From the NCBI GenBank assembly GCA_029204225.1, contig CM055101.1:46921906-46985905 (forward strand): a DNA stretch of 64,000 nucleotides. The letters run 5' to 3'. Positions 43,680 to 54,844 of the stretch are shown here, one piece after another. The position numbers and the translations under genes are program-made. The stretch's first letter is position 1, and each line of letters begins with the position of its first letter. Under the pieces are notes generated by a model. The model saw only the letters and a list, made by a program, of their open reading frames with translations. It made no database searches and had not been told where the DNA came from. This DNA is from Diphasiastrum complanatum. Its lineage: Eukaryota; Streptophyta; Lycopodiopsida; Lycopodiales; Lycopodiaceae.

Positions 43680-45080
43680 GTTGGAGAAAATATTAGATAC
43701 AAAGCAAGGTTGGTTGCTAAAGGATTTTCACAAAAGTATAGAATCGACTACACAGATACTTTCTCATCGGTAGTCAAACATACATCAACTCACTTGTTAT
43801 TCACGTATGCAGTGGCTCATGATCTAAAAATCAATATTGTGGATGAGAAAATTGCTTTCATGCACACAAAATTGGAAGAAGACTTATTTATGGACCAACC
43901 ACTTGGTTTTGTAAACCAAGAATATCCAGAATACGGATGTCACATGAATAAAAGCATTTATGGTTTGAAACAAACAACCAGACAATGGTATAGAAAGAGG
44001 GACAAAGCACTATGTTACTTAGGCTTCAAACTTCTATTTGCTGAGTCAAATGTCTATACCAAACATGTCCAAAATGAAATAACCATTCTAGTTGTCTATG
44101 TTCATAACACACTTATCTTCTCAAGAAGAAATAAGTTAATTTCAAATGTCAAAAGAGACATTTCTGAAATATTTGAGATCACTGACCTAGGAGAAGCAAA
44201 AATCTATCTAGGCTTGTAGATCGAGAGAGACTTTGAAGGTGGTAAGTTGTTTCTTCACCAACAAAAGTACACTCAAAAGATCATTGAAGACTTCAACATG
44301 CTCGAATGCAAAGGTGTGCATACTCCCATGATACTTGGAACAATACTGAGCAAGGCAGATTGTCCGCAGACTCTCAAGGAAGAGAAACGAATGGCCAAAA
44401 AACCCTATCATAGGCTGATTGCATCACTGTTATATGTAGCAAACAACACCAGACCTCATATAGCATTTGCAGTATACAGGCTAAGCCAATATAATTAGAA
44501 CCCAGAATCATTGCATTGCAAGTTAGCAAAGAGAGTACTACAATATCTCCAGGAAACGAAAGACTATGGACTGTGTTATTTGAAGGAAGCTGGATTTCAC
44601 ATCGAATCTTACAGTGATGCAAGTTGGGCATCCATGAAGGATGATAGCAAAAGTACTTCAAGAGGTTGTACTCTAGCATCTGGCGTAGCCATACTCTAGA
44701 TAAGCAAGAAGCAAACAGCAGTAGCTCAATCTTCTCGCGAAGCGAAATATGTAGCAGCAGCCAAGATGGCAAATGAGCTAATCTGGATTAAACAGATGCT
44801 GGAAGGATTTGATAAATCTATTTCTGAACCTTATGTCTTGTTAATGGATAAGACTTCAGCAATCAATCTTACGAAAGATCATGTATTTCACTCAAAAATG
44901 AAACACATAGCTATCAAATATCATGTGATTCGAGACATAGTTGAGAAGAAGATAGTGAAGACAGTCTTCATACCCACAGAGGACATGACAACTGATATCT
45001 TTATGAAGCCACTCAGTAAAGCTTTGTTCAAGAAGCAGCGGAGAAGATTGGGGTTAATCCAACTGCCCACTTTGAGAGAG
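43680..45080 (+). pseudogene. Copia E pol: RT and RNase H
   Basis: RT begins YKARLVAKGFSQKYRIDYTD and includes EKIAFMHTKLEEDLFMDQPL and SIYGLKQTTRQWYRKRDKAL. The catalytic motif reads YVHN in VVYVHNTLIFSRR (near 44097-44108) where relatives have YVDD, so both Asp are lost. RNase H follows (SYSDASWASMKDDSKSTSRG, KHIAIKYHVIRDIVEKK, DMTTDIFMKPL). TAG stops lie at 44217 (Gln in relatives), near 44497 and at 44697 (Trp in relatives). A polypurine tract TTGAGAGAGA lies at 45072-45081. Confidence 0.88.
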
Positions 45081-45083
45081 ACT

Positions 45084-45960
45084 CGTAGAACAACTGATCA
45101 GACAGATCTTGATTCTACTAACAAAGCGCACAGTTTACTTGACCAAGGATGAGAAAGAGACAAATGTGAACTTAAAACATTTTTATTTATGATCAACCTC
45201 AAAGGATTCGCAAAATTTGTCTTGTAGTCAACTCGAAAGATTTGCAAAACAGTTTCTTGTAGAAGCTTGTGGCTTTCTAGTTGAAGCTCGAAAGATTCGC
45301 GAACAGAATCTTGTTCAAACCTCAGATGTCGCGAAACTATCATGAACAGTTCATGAAATATTTTGAATTTCTTCTTCAAGCTCAAAGTTGTGATTTGTCG
45401 CAAACAATTTGCAAAAGATGAAAATGTCGTGAAGAGACAAGTGTCGCGAACAATTCGCGAAACACAAAGCTGAGATGAAGAGATGGACTGTCATGAATAA
45501 TTTGCGAACAAAATTTATTTGACCCTAGAAACAGAGTGTCTATTTGAATATCAACCGTCATAAATGGTTAGATATCTATTGTTACAAAAATAAAAGGCCA
45601 AGAGACTTGTAAATAAAAGGCCAAAAGACCTGTCCTATAGCAATATAAATACATGTGCACTACTCGTTGTAGCTCACTAACTCAATCAGAGACACAATAG
45701 TGAGATAAGACAATAAGAGATGTATATTGATGATTTAGATTTAGAGTTATAAAAATTCATTTTTGATCAATAGTTTCTTATTGTCTTAAGTTGTCTTTTA
45801 CTTTTGCATATTATTTTCGCATGCGTATTCAATCAAGGCAAATACTATTCTATTAGTACATAGATCAGATATAGACCCGATTGAAGACACTAATATTAGT
45901 TTAATTTATTTAAACTTTCATCGTTTTCTCTGTGGAAGAATAATTACTATTTTTTTCACA
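45084..45960 (+). repeat. LTR of copia E (877 bp)
   Basis: Follows the polypurine tract. It starts CGTAGAACAAC (TG mutated to CG compared with 43435) and ends TTTTTTCACA. A TATA-like AATATAAATA lies near 45645. TTCnnGAA palindromes lie at 45296-45303, 45350-45357 and 45454-45461, among further CGCGAA words. It is followed at once by a PBS, so it serves as 3' LTR to its left and 5' LTR to its right. Confidence 0.8.
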
Positions 45961-45971
45961 TGATATCAGAG
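45961..45971 (+). promoter_or_regulatory. PBS-like site after LTR E
   Basis: TGATATCAGAG, one mismatch to the initiator-Met PBS, directly after the LTR. It implies that an element also extends to the right of this LTR. Confidence 0.6.
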
Positions 45972-46069
45972 TTTGTGTTTCAGGTTGTGAAAGGATCAAG
46001 TACATCTATCAATGATTTGGTGAAGATATCAATGCTAGAGCATCCTAGATTGATTTCTATCCAAAAAAA

Positions 46070-46916
46070 TCGAGTTTATTGCATATGTAGATTCAATCTT
46101 TTGTAGATAAAAACTCAGTTTAGATTATAGAACTTTATGAGTTCTGATTTCACACCATACTTATTAGAAATGGCCGATTTTGGATGCATTAGGCAATTGC
46201 ATGTAGAATTTGAAATAATCATTTTTTTGTGATTGTCAAAACTTTAATTTTGGTTGGATCTCTAGATTGTGAATCTATTGAACTTCATTTGAGTGTGTTT
46301 TAATCTTAGGAAGTGGCAAGAGTCATTAGAATGAGGATAGATCATAGGTTGATCAAAATTTCTACATTCTATATGTTGATTTGCTAGATATAAGTGCTAA
46401 AAGAGAATTGAGAGGTTTCATATCTTTGTGCTTTATTTTTTGAAGACGTTTGTTGTATTTCAAAAGAGTGCATTGTGCATTGGAACAGGTTGAAAGAGAA
46501 GGATCAGGTCATTGCAACATGGCTAGATCAAGTGGATACATGTTGGAAGGCAATGATAGGCTTACCTCAAGCAACTATTCATTGTGGAAAGTGAGGATGG
46601 AATCACTTTTGGAGATTAATGATATATGGTATATTGTTGTAGATTTGGAGGAGAGTCCAACAACACAACAAGAACAAATGAGGTATGACAAGAGGGCCAA
46701 AAGAGCTCTACACATGATCAAGATGAATGTTACCAATGAACTTCTCAGGGAAGTTGGTAAGAGTACATCATCAAAGGATGGTGTTGACTCTAAGAAGGAA
46801 AATCTTTCAACGTTTTCAAAAGAATGAAAAAATTTATAATGTTTTTGTTTTGAGAGTGAATGCTTTGAATGATGAGTTATCTTGCATTGATGAGAGCATT
46901 AAGATATTAGGGTAAA
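46070..46916 (+). pseudogene. Copia B leader and gag fragment
   Basis: 46250-46516 matches the leader at 52151-52420 (minus). Gag starts at 46519 (MARSSGYMLEGNDRLTSSNY, WKVRMESLLEINDIWYIVVD) and resembles the Gag at 51686-52150. A deletion and frame change near 46780 and a break at ~46905 (after DESIK) end it. Sequence similar to the inner part of the 40/42-kb inverted repeats starts there. Confidence 0.8.
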
Positions 46917-47320
46917 TTTGGGCTCAAAATGGGCCTTTTAAGAAATTTGACTTTAGAGAGAGGTTAGGTAGAGAGAGAATGGAAACCGGTACCGTTTGGT
47001 TACCGTTTTTTGAGTTTTCAATACTGCCCACATTCTAACTATTGTGGTTAAAACTAGCTCTAACTTCAAGCATTAATTAGTTAAGCGTGCTTGTAATAAT
47101 AGCCATACATTTGTCATCTAATCCGGGGCTGTAAATATCCACCAATAATAATATTATAGCATGGTACATGCGCCTAAAAGTGTAAAGAATAATGGTCACC
47201 AAATTCTGTACCAAGAAATACGATACGTTCACAAAAACTTACGAGGGCAATTATTTCTGAAGCTCCACATAGGCACAAACATGACAATAAAAAAAACTTT
47301 ACGTTCGAATTTCATGCCCG
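46917..47320. other. No gene recognised
   Basis: AT-rich sequence following the TE-like boundary at 46905. Two short GGTACCGTTTGGTTACCG words occur near 46990. Otherwise nothing is recognised. Confidence 0.4.
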
Positions 47321-48055
47321 AATATCGGTTCAGCACGCGCACAAATCATTCGGATATCCTTTAGCCATGGCGGGTCAGGTGGCGTGCCCCTTGGCCTAGG
47401 AGGCGGTGGTGGAGGACGAGGTGGTGGTGGATTTCCATGGTGGCATCATTGCATTGGGACACCTCTGTGTTGTTTGCTTCGTGCGAGCCATTCGTGGGTC
47501 TCAATCTAAGCTGTCTTTCAAAAGTTACCATTTTTTTTTAACAACAGGCAATATCGATTCAGTGCACCCGACCCAATCGTGATATTCCTGTTCCAGACTC
47601 CCGCACGCCCATTTGATATTGCCTGGTTTCCAACTGTTCTGTCTGATATTAGTTTGGCGTGCCCGACCTACATTCTGTAGCTGCTGACTTTCTACGTGTG
47701 CCCTGATCCGATACTGGGTTTGCGAATGGCCTCTGGTACTAAACAAAAACTAAATGAAATATTCTAATTTTCAAAGGGGATATTCTAGATTCTCCTTTTG
47801 GCATGGAGGCAGCCGCTTCTAATCTACAAAGATTTCAAAGTGTGTGATCATCCAAAAAACAAGATCAGCATCGAAAAAGTATGAAGACTCGGATTCAATC
47901 CAAAAATCTAACACAAAGAACAATGGCCTATACTCACCTGCGCATTGCTCCGCTATCAACTGTCAACTTTCATACTCGGATTATCGGTTCGGCGCACGCC
48001 TCCTATACTGCCTCACTTTGATCTGTACACATGCGCGTTGATCCGATACTAGGAT
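47321..48055. repeat. Four inverted-repeat units (~40-80 bp)
   Basis: Units start with words near AATATCGGTTCGGCGCACGC and close with an inverted version such as GCGCGTTGATCCGATAC: 47321-47360, 47549-47624, 47643-47717 and 47978-48055. Composition is GC- and CpG-rich against AT-rich surroundings. The same unit type occurs in the Ulp1-like gene intron. The spacing suggests hairpin-forming or protein-binding repeats of one TE family. Confidence 0.65.
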
Positions 48056-48104
48056 ATCGCATGGCCTGCACCAAATAAACTACTCGCCTTCATCCTGACC
48101 CACA

Positions 48105-48350
48105 TCAATGGTTCCTCTTGGTCTTTGATTACGTGTTGCCATTAGTCCAAAATATCTCTATGGAAGTTGAGTATGAATGAGAGAGAGGTATACCGAAGAA
48201 TGACAAGAAGTTCCTAAACTACAAGGATTAGTTAACTACAATTTATGACTATTTATGTCAAATCAACCTCGAGTGTACAAATACGAGCAACAAAAGAGTA
48301 TTTGGACAGTAATTGTGGTCCAATCACAATCGTTTGTACTGCCCGGCGGG
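48105..48350 (-). pseudogene. 5' fragment of the multi-copy TE gene
   Basis: Matches 39680-40000 in the same orientation. It keeps the coding start (minus strand, about 48141: MATRNQRPRGTID) and upstream sequence including GTGGTCCAATCACAAT and TACAAGGATTAGTTA. The rest of the gene is absent. Confidence 0.65.
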
Positions 48351-48354
48351 ATTT

Positions 48355-48710
48355 TTTTACAAGTAAACTTGAACAGGCGAAAAATGTGACAATTGCACAG
48401 TTGCATATTTACAAGTAAACTTGAACAAGCGAAAAATGCGACACTGCATTTTATGATAGACAAAAAATGCGAAAAATGCAACATTGCATTTTTACATGCA
48501 TTTTATGACAGGCGACACTTGCATAAAATGCGACACTGCATTTTTACATGCATTTTATGACAGGCGACACTTGCCTAAAATTAGAGACTGCATTTTTACA
48601 CGCATTTTAGGACAGACAAAAAATGTGACACTATATTTTTACACGCAATTTATGACAAGTGACACTTGCCTCTAAAAAAATACGACACTTGCCTTTAAAA
48701 GAGCGCAGGT
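48355..48710. repeat. Tandem repeat array (~55-60 bp period)
   Basis: Repeats of GCATTTTTACATGCATTTTATGACAGGCGACACTTGCC-like units occur from 48484 to 48665, preceded by two copies of ACAAGTAAACTTGAACA(G/A)GCGAAAAATG at 48360 and 48411. Units diverge towards the right. No coding meaning. 48711-49390 beyond it is unrecognised. Confidence 0.75.
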
Positions 48711-49394
48711 TGCCTTTAGGTAAGGACAAGGCCAAAGGCCAAAGGGTGTCGCAATTTTCACATTTTCACCAACGTTATCTTGGCAAAGCCCGACATCGCA
48801 GCCTCTTCACCCCCATTCTATGCACTGTGCGATTAGATTTGACAAGAACAACAACCACCCACGATCTCCTATAGACGGCACAACCACTTTTGTACCTTCT
48901 TCATCTGCACACCTGTAAAATTTATGTATATAGTGAATACCATCTCGGTATTCAAAAATTTATAGCAGAGATAAGCCAGACTAAGCAGAAGACAAGCGAT
49001 ATCAGTAAGCTTGTTTTTGTAATTGAGAGACAAACATTGTAGATGCCTTTGCGCAATGATTCTTTCTTTCTTTCAGACAAATTGTCAGTATTAAGTACAT
49101 AACATTTATAGTTTGTGATTAGCTTTGTGAAGCACGCGGTTATGTCCGCTACAGTTTTGTGCTCATTATGCTTAATCTGATTACAGCTCTATCTGGTTCT
49201 GCGTTCAGATTCGTGTCAATACTGCAATGCGTTTCTACATTCGATATGGTTGTCTAATTGATTTGTCTGGTTGTCTACTCTTCGCTTCCACTACGACCGC
49301 ACATTAAAAATTTAAAATTATTGCATTCTTGTGTTCACCTACTAAGTCACTAGTAGTGCATGCACCGAGAAGAGAAATCGATTTGCATTTTTTC

Positions 49395-50497
49395 TCTTCC
49401 GACATAACCATTAACTCATTCAACTCAAGTAGGGATTCCAGGTTGAATAGTTAGTTGAATTGAACCTATCATTACTTTCCAACATGATTCCACTTGTAGT
49501 AGCCACCATGCAAAATATTTACTCCTCCTCTATGAACTTGTTCTAATGCACTAAGCACTCACACTCCTCTCAAAAAATGAAGAATAGTAAAATCACAATG
49601 GTTTAGAACTTTGCAACACTAACTCTCTTGAAACTAAATAACTTACATGTAGATCTTGATGAATCTTCATCAAAAAATGATCACCACAATAGATTGAAAC
49701 CAAGATCTAAAAATTGATGACTTACACTCAATTTGGAGAGCTTATTACAAGAACTATATGCAAAATAATTGACAATCTTGGTGCTCATCCATATAGGGAG
49801 ACTTCTCTTCCAAGGGTAACAAAGCTCATCCACAAGGAAATTTTTCATCCAACAAAAGAGATAAGATCATCCACATGGGGAGCATAGATCACTCACTAGG
49901 GAGAGTCATCCACATGAAGATTATATATCACTCACTAGTGGAGATTGTCAATTTAGAAGCTAGAAACAATAAGAAGCTTGAATGTAGATAGAGTTTTCAA
50001 CAAATTAAAAGCTTGTTCTGATGAATCACATCAAATAGCATAAATCTTTGTCCCTAGAGTATAAATGACCTATAAATGGCTCGAGATCACATAGACCCAA
50101 TCACAACACAAGTTAGAAGAGATTTAATCAAAGACAAATGGCTAAAAGCATGGTTTGGTGGTACAACATGGACTATCAAGGACACTACCTTTTTTGGGTA
50201 GAAATGTATTTATTGGAGGAGAGAGAGTAGGCCCACCACTTAGCCCCCAATACTCCAAGAGGGTAGGCCCATCATTACTAGGCAGTTCATTTCATTACCT
50301 TGTGGATAGCATCTATAAAGCTCCCTCCCAAATCTCCAAAAAGTGAAATGTACTACCAAAATGTACAATGAAAAATGGATTCTTTTTTTGTACCACCAAA
50401 CCATGTTGTTAGCCAAATGTAGACAAATGCAAAAAATCATGATAGATTGATGCAAAATCCTAGGTTTGGCAAAAAATTTATTTTTGGCCACCAACCT
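49395..50497 (-). pseudogene. Copia B gag start and leader
   Basis: The minus strand has a Gag N-terminus starting at ~49528 (MVATTSGIMLESNDRF, then NSTNYS), similar to the Gags at 46.5 and 52.1 kb, and it breaks after ~30 codons. 49530-50497 is leader sequence between this start and the PBS, without genes. Confidence 0.6.
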
Positions 50498-50509
50498 ACT
50501 CTGATAATA
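50498..50509 (-). promoter_or_regulatory. Degenerate PBS
   Basis: The minus strand reads TATTATCAGAGT, two to three differences from the initiator-Met type. It lies between the LTR on its right and a leader and gag on its left. Confidence 0.5.
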
Positions 50510-50511
50510 TT

Positions 50512-51323
50512 TAATTATAGATTTGGACTCAAATGAAGATTGGAAAGATTTGAAAGAAAATATGGTTCTTTGTTGGGATGGAAACCACCATGCAAGAGCA
50601 TGGATGGATGAAATAAACGGAAATTGGATTCATGATAAACGTAAGCATGTTGTAGTTTGTCAAAATTTAAGATCCAAATTGATCCTAAACATAGATCTAG
50701 GCACAATAGAAGATGTCAAAAAAAAACAATCTAACTTTTGTAGACAAAACTACACATAAATTTGCTAGTTTGATCAAGATCTACCCATCATAACTTGATA
50801 GATGTAAGAGATATTCAAAATATAAAGAGATCTGAACTATTTCTCTATAAACAAGCCATCCAACATCAAATGAAAAATTTTTTCCACTCTCCAATAGAGA
50901 CTGATCAAGCTTACAACAAGTATTTTACTCACAAGTAGAAGACAAACTAAAATAAATCTAGAATTTACTCCAAAGCTTCCAAAATGGAAATGCTTCTTAG
51001 GAACTATTTTTCTAGCATAGAACCTACTATTTAAAGAAGAGAGTGATGTCTCTCTCTCTCCTCCGAATAGATGAGTTTGGCCAATCTTGTCTAAAACTAG
51101 TCCTAAAATAGTCATATTGGCCAAAATTGCCAAATTGAAGCTAAATATGAAATTTTAATGACTAAGTAACCAAATGAAATTGGAGCTAGCTTAAAAATGG
51201 CCATGTGTATTGGTTTTACATGTGTGAACTAACCATGTATGACTTATTTTCATATTTGGTCTCATATAGACTCAATTTGCCAAACTAACTAGAAATGCAC
51301 AAAACTATCGGACAATTTTCACA
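50512..51323 (-). repeat. 5' LTR of copia B-type element
   Basis: The minus strand starts TGTGAAAATTGTC at 51323, the same start as the solo LTR at 12130. A TTTAAATAGTAGG promoter-like word near 51030 corresponds to ATAAATAGTAGG in the solo LTR, and a TTACATGTGTGAA word lies near 51220. The inner end next to the PBS is not a clean CA. 51324-51685 to the right holds no gene. Confidence 0.65.
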
Positions 51324-51685
51324 TGGTTCGTGTGAGCATAATATCTATTGGAGTTGCAAATGAATTGCCATTGATTGGAGCTCTCAGTAGATTATATAGG
51401 TGTGTATGATATATCCGTAGTACTCGATTGTAATCTTGAATTCAAACTGGGAGTTTCGGAACTTTGACATCCCAAGTCTCCAACTCTGCACCTGAAGCTA
51501 GATATACCTTATATCTATGATCATTGTGTAGGGTGTGTAGTTCAGTCGGTGAGTAGCCGAGTCCACCTGTCAAAGAGAGTTAGAACACTAGATATTATGT
51601 CGAGTTGCTAGATTTAGATGCACTCTACTCCTTTCCCTAACTCTACTCCACTTTAACACTACTTCCACTAACTCTAACCACATGC

Positions 51686-52150
51686 TTATTCAAGAATCAC
51701 TTGAATAAGCCCTCCTTCCTTAATGCTTTCATGTATGCAAGCTAACTCATCATTCAATGCTTTCATTTTCAAAACAAAAGTACTTGGACTTTCTTCATTC
51801 TTTTGCAAAAAAAAAAAGATTTGCCTTCTTAGAGTCAACACTCTAGAAGTAGACTTGGATTCATAAACCTTCTTCAATGAATTCCAAGCTTCCAAAGATG
51901 ATGTGCACTTACCAACTTCCTTTAGAAGTTCATTGGTAACATTCATCTTTATCATGTGTAGAGCCTTCTTGGCCCTCTTGTCATACCTTAATTGATCTTG
52001 TTGTGTTGCTGGTCTCTCCTCCAAACCTACAACAATATCCAAAACATCATTCATCTCAAGAAGTGACTCCATCCTCACTTTCCACAATGAATAGTTACTT
52101 GAGGTAAGCCTATCATTGGCTTCCAACATGACTCCAATTGAGGTTGCCAT
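51686..52150 (-). pseudogene. Copia B gag with leader
   Basis: Gag starts at 52150 (MATSIGVMLEANDRLTSSNY) and continues WKVRMESLLEMNDVLDIVVG, NELLKEVGKCTSSLEAWNSL, SKSTSRVLTLRRQIFFFLQK and ACIHESIKEGG, 155 codons, then stops. It is the best preserved Gag N-half of family B here. 52151-52480 is its leader, matching 46250-46516. PBS and LTR are missing; the leader runs into unrelated sequence at ~52490. Confidence 0.85.
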
Positions 52151-52489
52151 GTAGCAATGACCTGATCTTCTCTTTCAACCTGCTTCAATGCACAAAGCAC
52201 TCCTTTGAACAACAACAAATGCTTTCAAAAGAAATCACCAAGATTTGAAACTATCTCACAAATTCTCTTCTAGCACTTATCCAAGCAAATCAACACATAG
52301 AATCATGGAATCTTGATCAACCTATGATCTATCCTCAATCTAATGACTTTTGCCACTTCCTAAGATTGAAACACACTCAAATGAAGTCCAGCAACCTCAC
52401 TATCTAGAGATCCAATCAAAATTAGGGTTTTGAAAAAATCACAAAAAATTGACTATCCCAAATCTACATGCAAATGCTGAAAATTTGAT

Positions 52490-52680
52490 ATGCTAGAAGT
52501 GGGTGCTTCAAGTATGATTTGAAGATTTACTACATCTCTAGGTAGCTCAATCTCATAGTTAAAATGAAGGTTTTCCATTTTATTGTCAACATTTGCACCT
52601 TCAAATACTCGTCGTGAATGTGGTTCAACTTGAGCTACAAACCACCATATCTTGTTTAGTCGATCTGGTTGAAAAAGAAC
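52490..52680 (-). CDS. Orphan open segment, function unknown
   Basis: After a TTTTTGTAG acceptor-like site at ~52676, the minus strand encodes about 60 residues (QPDRLNKIWWFVAQVEPHSR, then VDNKMENLHFNYEIELPRDV). It looks coding but I recognise no family. It lies between the gypsy RT and the copia leader. Confidence 0.3.
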
Positions 52681-52692
52681 CTACAAAAATTA

Positions 52693-53616
52693 CTATTTTA
52701 AAACATATCGAAAATCAAATACTGAAGTCACTTGCAATAAAATGAAAAACATGATAGCATAGCATGTGCACCTGCTCACAATGGGCGGTCTAAGAATTGA
52801 TGCTTTCGTCAAGGCATCTTTCAGATGATCAAACACATATTGACACTCCTCAGTCCACAAGAAAAGTTTATCCTTTGCAAGGAGCTCTACTAAAGGCAAA
52901 GTAATTTTGCTATAATCTTTTAAGAACCTCCTGTAATACCCTACACTCTCTAAAAAGGATCTAACACCTTTTACATTGGGGGTAGGCATCTCTTTGACAC
53001 CCTGGACTTTAGCCGGATCGGTAGTTATTCCGTCCTTGCTTATAACATGTCCAAGGAGAATACCGTCGGGAACCACAAAAAGAGATTTCCTAGAATTCAG
53101 TGCTACAGACTTTTCTCTGCACGCTTCAAAACATTCCTTGAGTACTCTGATATGATCTTCAATATTGTTGGTTGCTATACAGATGTCATCCATAAACACC
53201 TTAATGTGATCAGACACCAAGTTTCCAAAGGATTCATTCATAAACCTCTGGTATGTGCTCGGGGCATTACAAAGTCCAAACGGCATGACATGATAAGCAT
53301 ATGTGCCGAATGGAGTCGTAAAAGTCACCTTAAGCTTATCTTCAGGAGCTATGGCTATTTGGTTATAGCCCGCGAAACAATCCATAAAAGTATGCATCTG
53401 CTTTCCAGCTAATTGATCAAACATTTGGTCGATGAAGGGTAAAGGGTAGTAGTCCTTTATAGTACTCCTATTAAGGGGTTTAAAGTCCACACAAACTCTG
53501 ATTTGCCCATTCTTCTTAACTTTGGGTACAATTGCCGAACACAATTCAGTATTGGTGACAAGGAATATAAGGCCAACATCTCTCATTTTCCGGATTTCCT
53601 CAGCTACAGGTGCCAT
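52693..53616 (-). pseudogene. Ty3/gypsy reverse transcriptase
   Basis: 307-codon open frame with the RT blocks in order: RVCVDFKPLNRSTIKDYYPL, FMDCFAGYNQIAI, GTYAYHVMPFGLCNAPSTYQ, catalytic FMDD in IKVFMDDICIATNN (first Asp in DCFAGY), LGHVISKDGI, and the connector GYYRRFLKDYSKITLPLVEL to LWTEECQYVFDHLKDALTKA. It ends ILRPPIVS and then leaves the family, so RNase H and integrase are absent. The region upstream (53617-53899) contains RT N-terminal sequence with a stop near 53625. Confidence 0.9.
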
Positions 53617-53899
53617 GAGATGTTAAGCTAACCTCCTTTGTCATTCCCTGACAGGCTTTACATCAGGTTTCAACGGGATTCGATGAACTGCTAGGGCCGG
53701 TGGTATACCTTTAAAGTCATCATAATTCTAGGCAAATACACCCTTTGCACCTACCAAGAAATTTGATATCAACTTTTTGGGCTCCTTATCTAGGTGAGCA
53801 CCGACTAACAACACTGTATCCTCATTATGAGCGTCACACATGATCTTATCCGCATCGACGTGTCTAACACATACTAGAGGTTCATGACCCTCGTACTAT

Positions 53900-54574
53900 T
53901 CAATTAGCAGCAACAGAATCACTGGACACGGAATCTTCACCCTCCCAATATGTATCAGGGATCTCCGCCCTTTCGCTCTCAAGCAAATTCGGATATGCAT
54001 TCACAACCACTCTTTTCTTCCCACGGCCAAAAATCAAATGACCACCGGAAATATCAACTAAACAGTCAGTCTTCCTAAGCCATGGTCGACCTAATAGCAT
54101 AGCATATGCTTCTCTACCGGCCTGCATACGCACAACGTAAAAGTCTACTTTGGCAACCTTCCCAGCCACACTCACAGACAACCCACTCAGTATACCTTCA
54201 ACTTTCAACCTCGAGTTGTCAGCTAGCTTTAGAGTCAAGTTTCCACCATCTACTAAATCCAAATTCAATCTCTCACACAAATTAACATTCATAACATTTA
54301 CTGCAGCTCCAACATCGACTATAACATCAGCAATCAGCAGCCTGTCAACAATAGCATCGACTTTGAGACAGCTCTTTTCTAATCCATTGCTTGATACTTG
54401 ATCTACTTCAACCACAATAGGCTTATGCCCATCAAGCCATTGAATTCTTAACACTTCCCTAAGCTCTCGTTTTACTACCGGGGATTTTTGCAGCAACTGG
54501 AGTAAGTTGATATCTACTTTGGTCTTATGCAAATGGTCCACTAACTTGAATGGTTCATAAGACTCTAATGCCAC
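53900..54574 (-). pseudogene. Ty3/gypsy aspartic protease region
   Basis: 225-codon frame. The active-site loop reads VDVGAAVNVMN where family members have D-S/T-G-A, so the Ser/Thr next to the catalytic Asp is Val. The flap and C-terminal part (VDFYVVRMQAGREAYAMLLG, RPWLRKTDCLVDISGGHLIF) follow. It precedes RT in the usual gypsy order. Since Asp is kept and the second residue lost, the enzyme is probably inactive. Confidence 0.75.
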
Positions 54575-54583
54575 TCTCCTTCT

Positions 54584-54817
54584 CTAGCTCTTTTTTTCAG
54601 ACCTAATCGGGACATCTAGACGCTTCTTAGTGGTCTTGGTCGGATCATTGATAACGTCTTTCACAACTTGATTCTCTATCACAGGCTCATCAGCTATAGC
54701 TGGTAATCTATCATCAGGAACATGCTTTCCTTTATTCAAAGCAGCTGCTTTTTGCGCTCTAGTCATCACTAAACATTCAGGTTGCGCCTCTTCAGATACA
54801 ACGTCAATTAGGCACAT
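54584..54817 (-). pseudogene. Gypsy gag-protease linker
   Basis: 78-codon open frame (VMTRAQKAAALNKGKHVPDD, ending KKRLDVPIRSEKKS) between Gag and protease, with the TRAQ-type motif common before plant gypsy proteases. Stops separate it from both neighbours. Confidence 0.55.
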
Positions 54818-54844
54818 AGGTCATCCCTCATCGAAGTCGCCACG

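Noticed and set aside
51536-51620. tRNA-like or SINE-like A-box (TAGTTCAGTCGG)
   Set aside because: No convincing B-box at the right distance, no cloverleaf and no second copy in the window.
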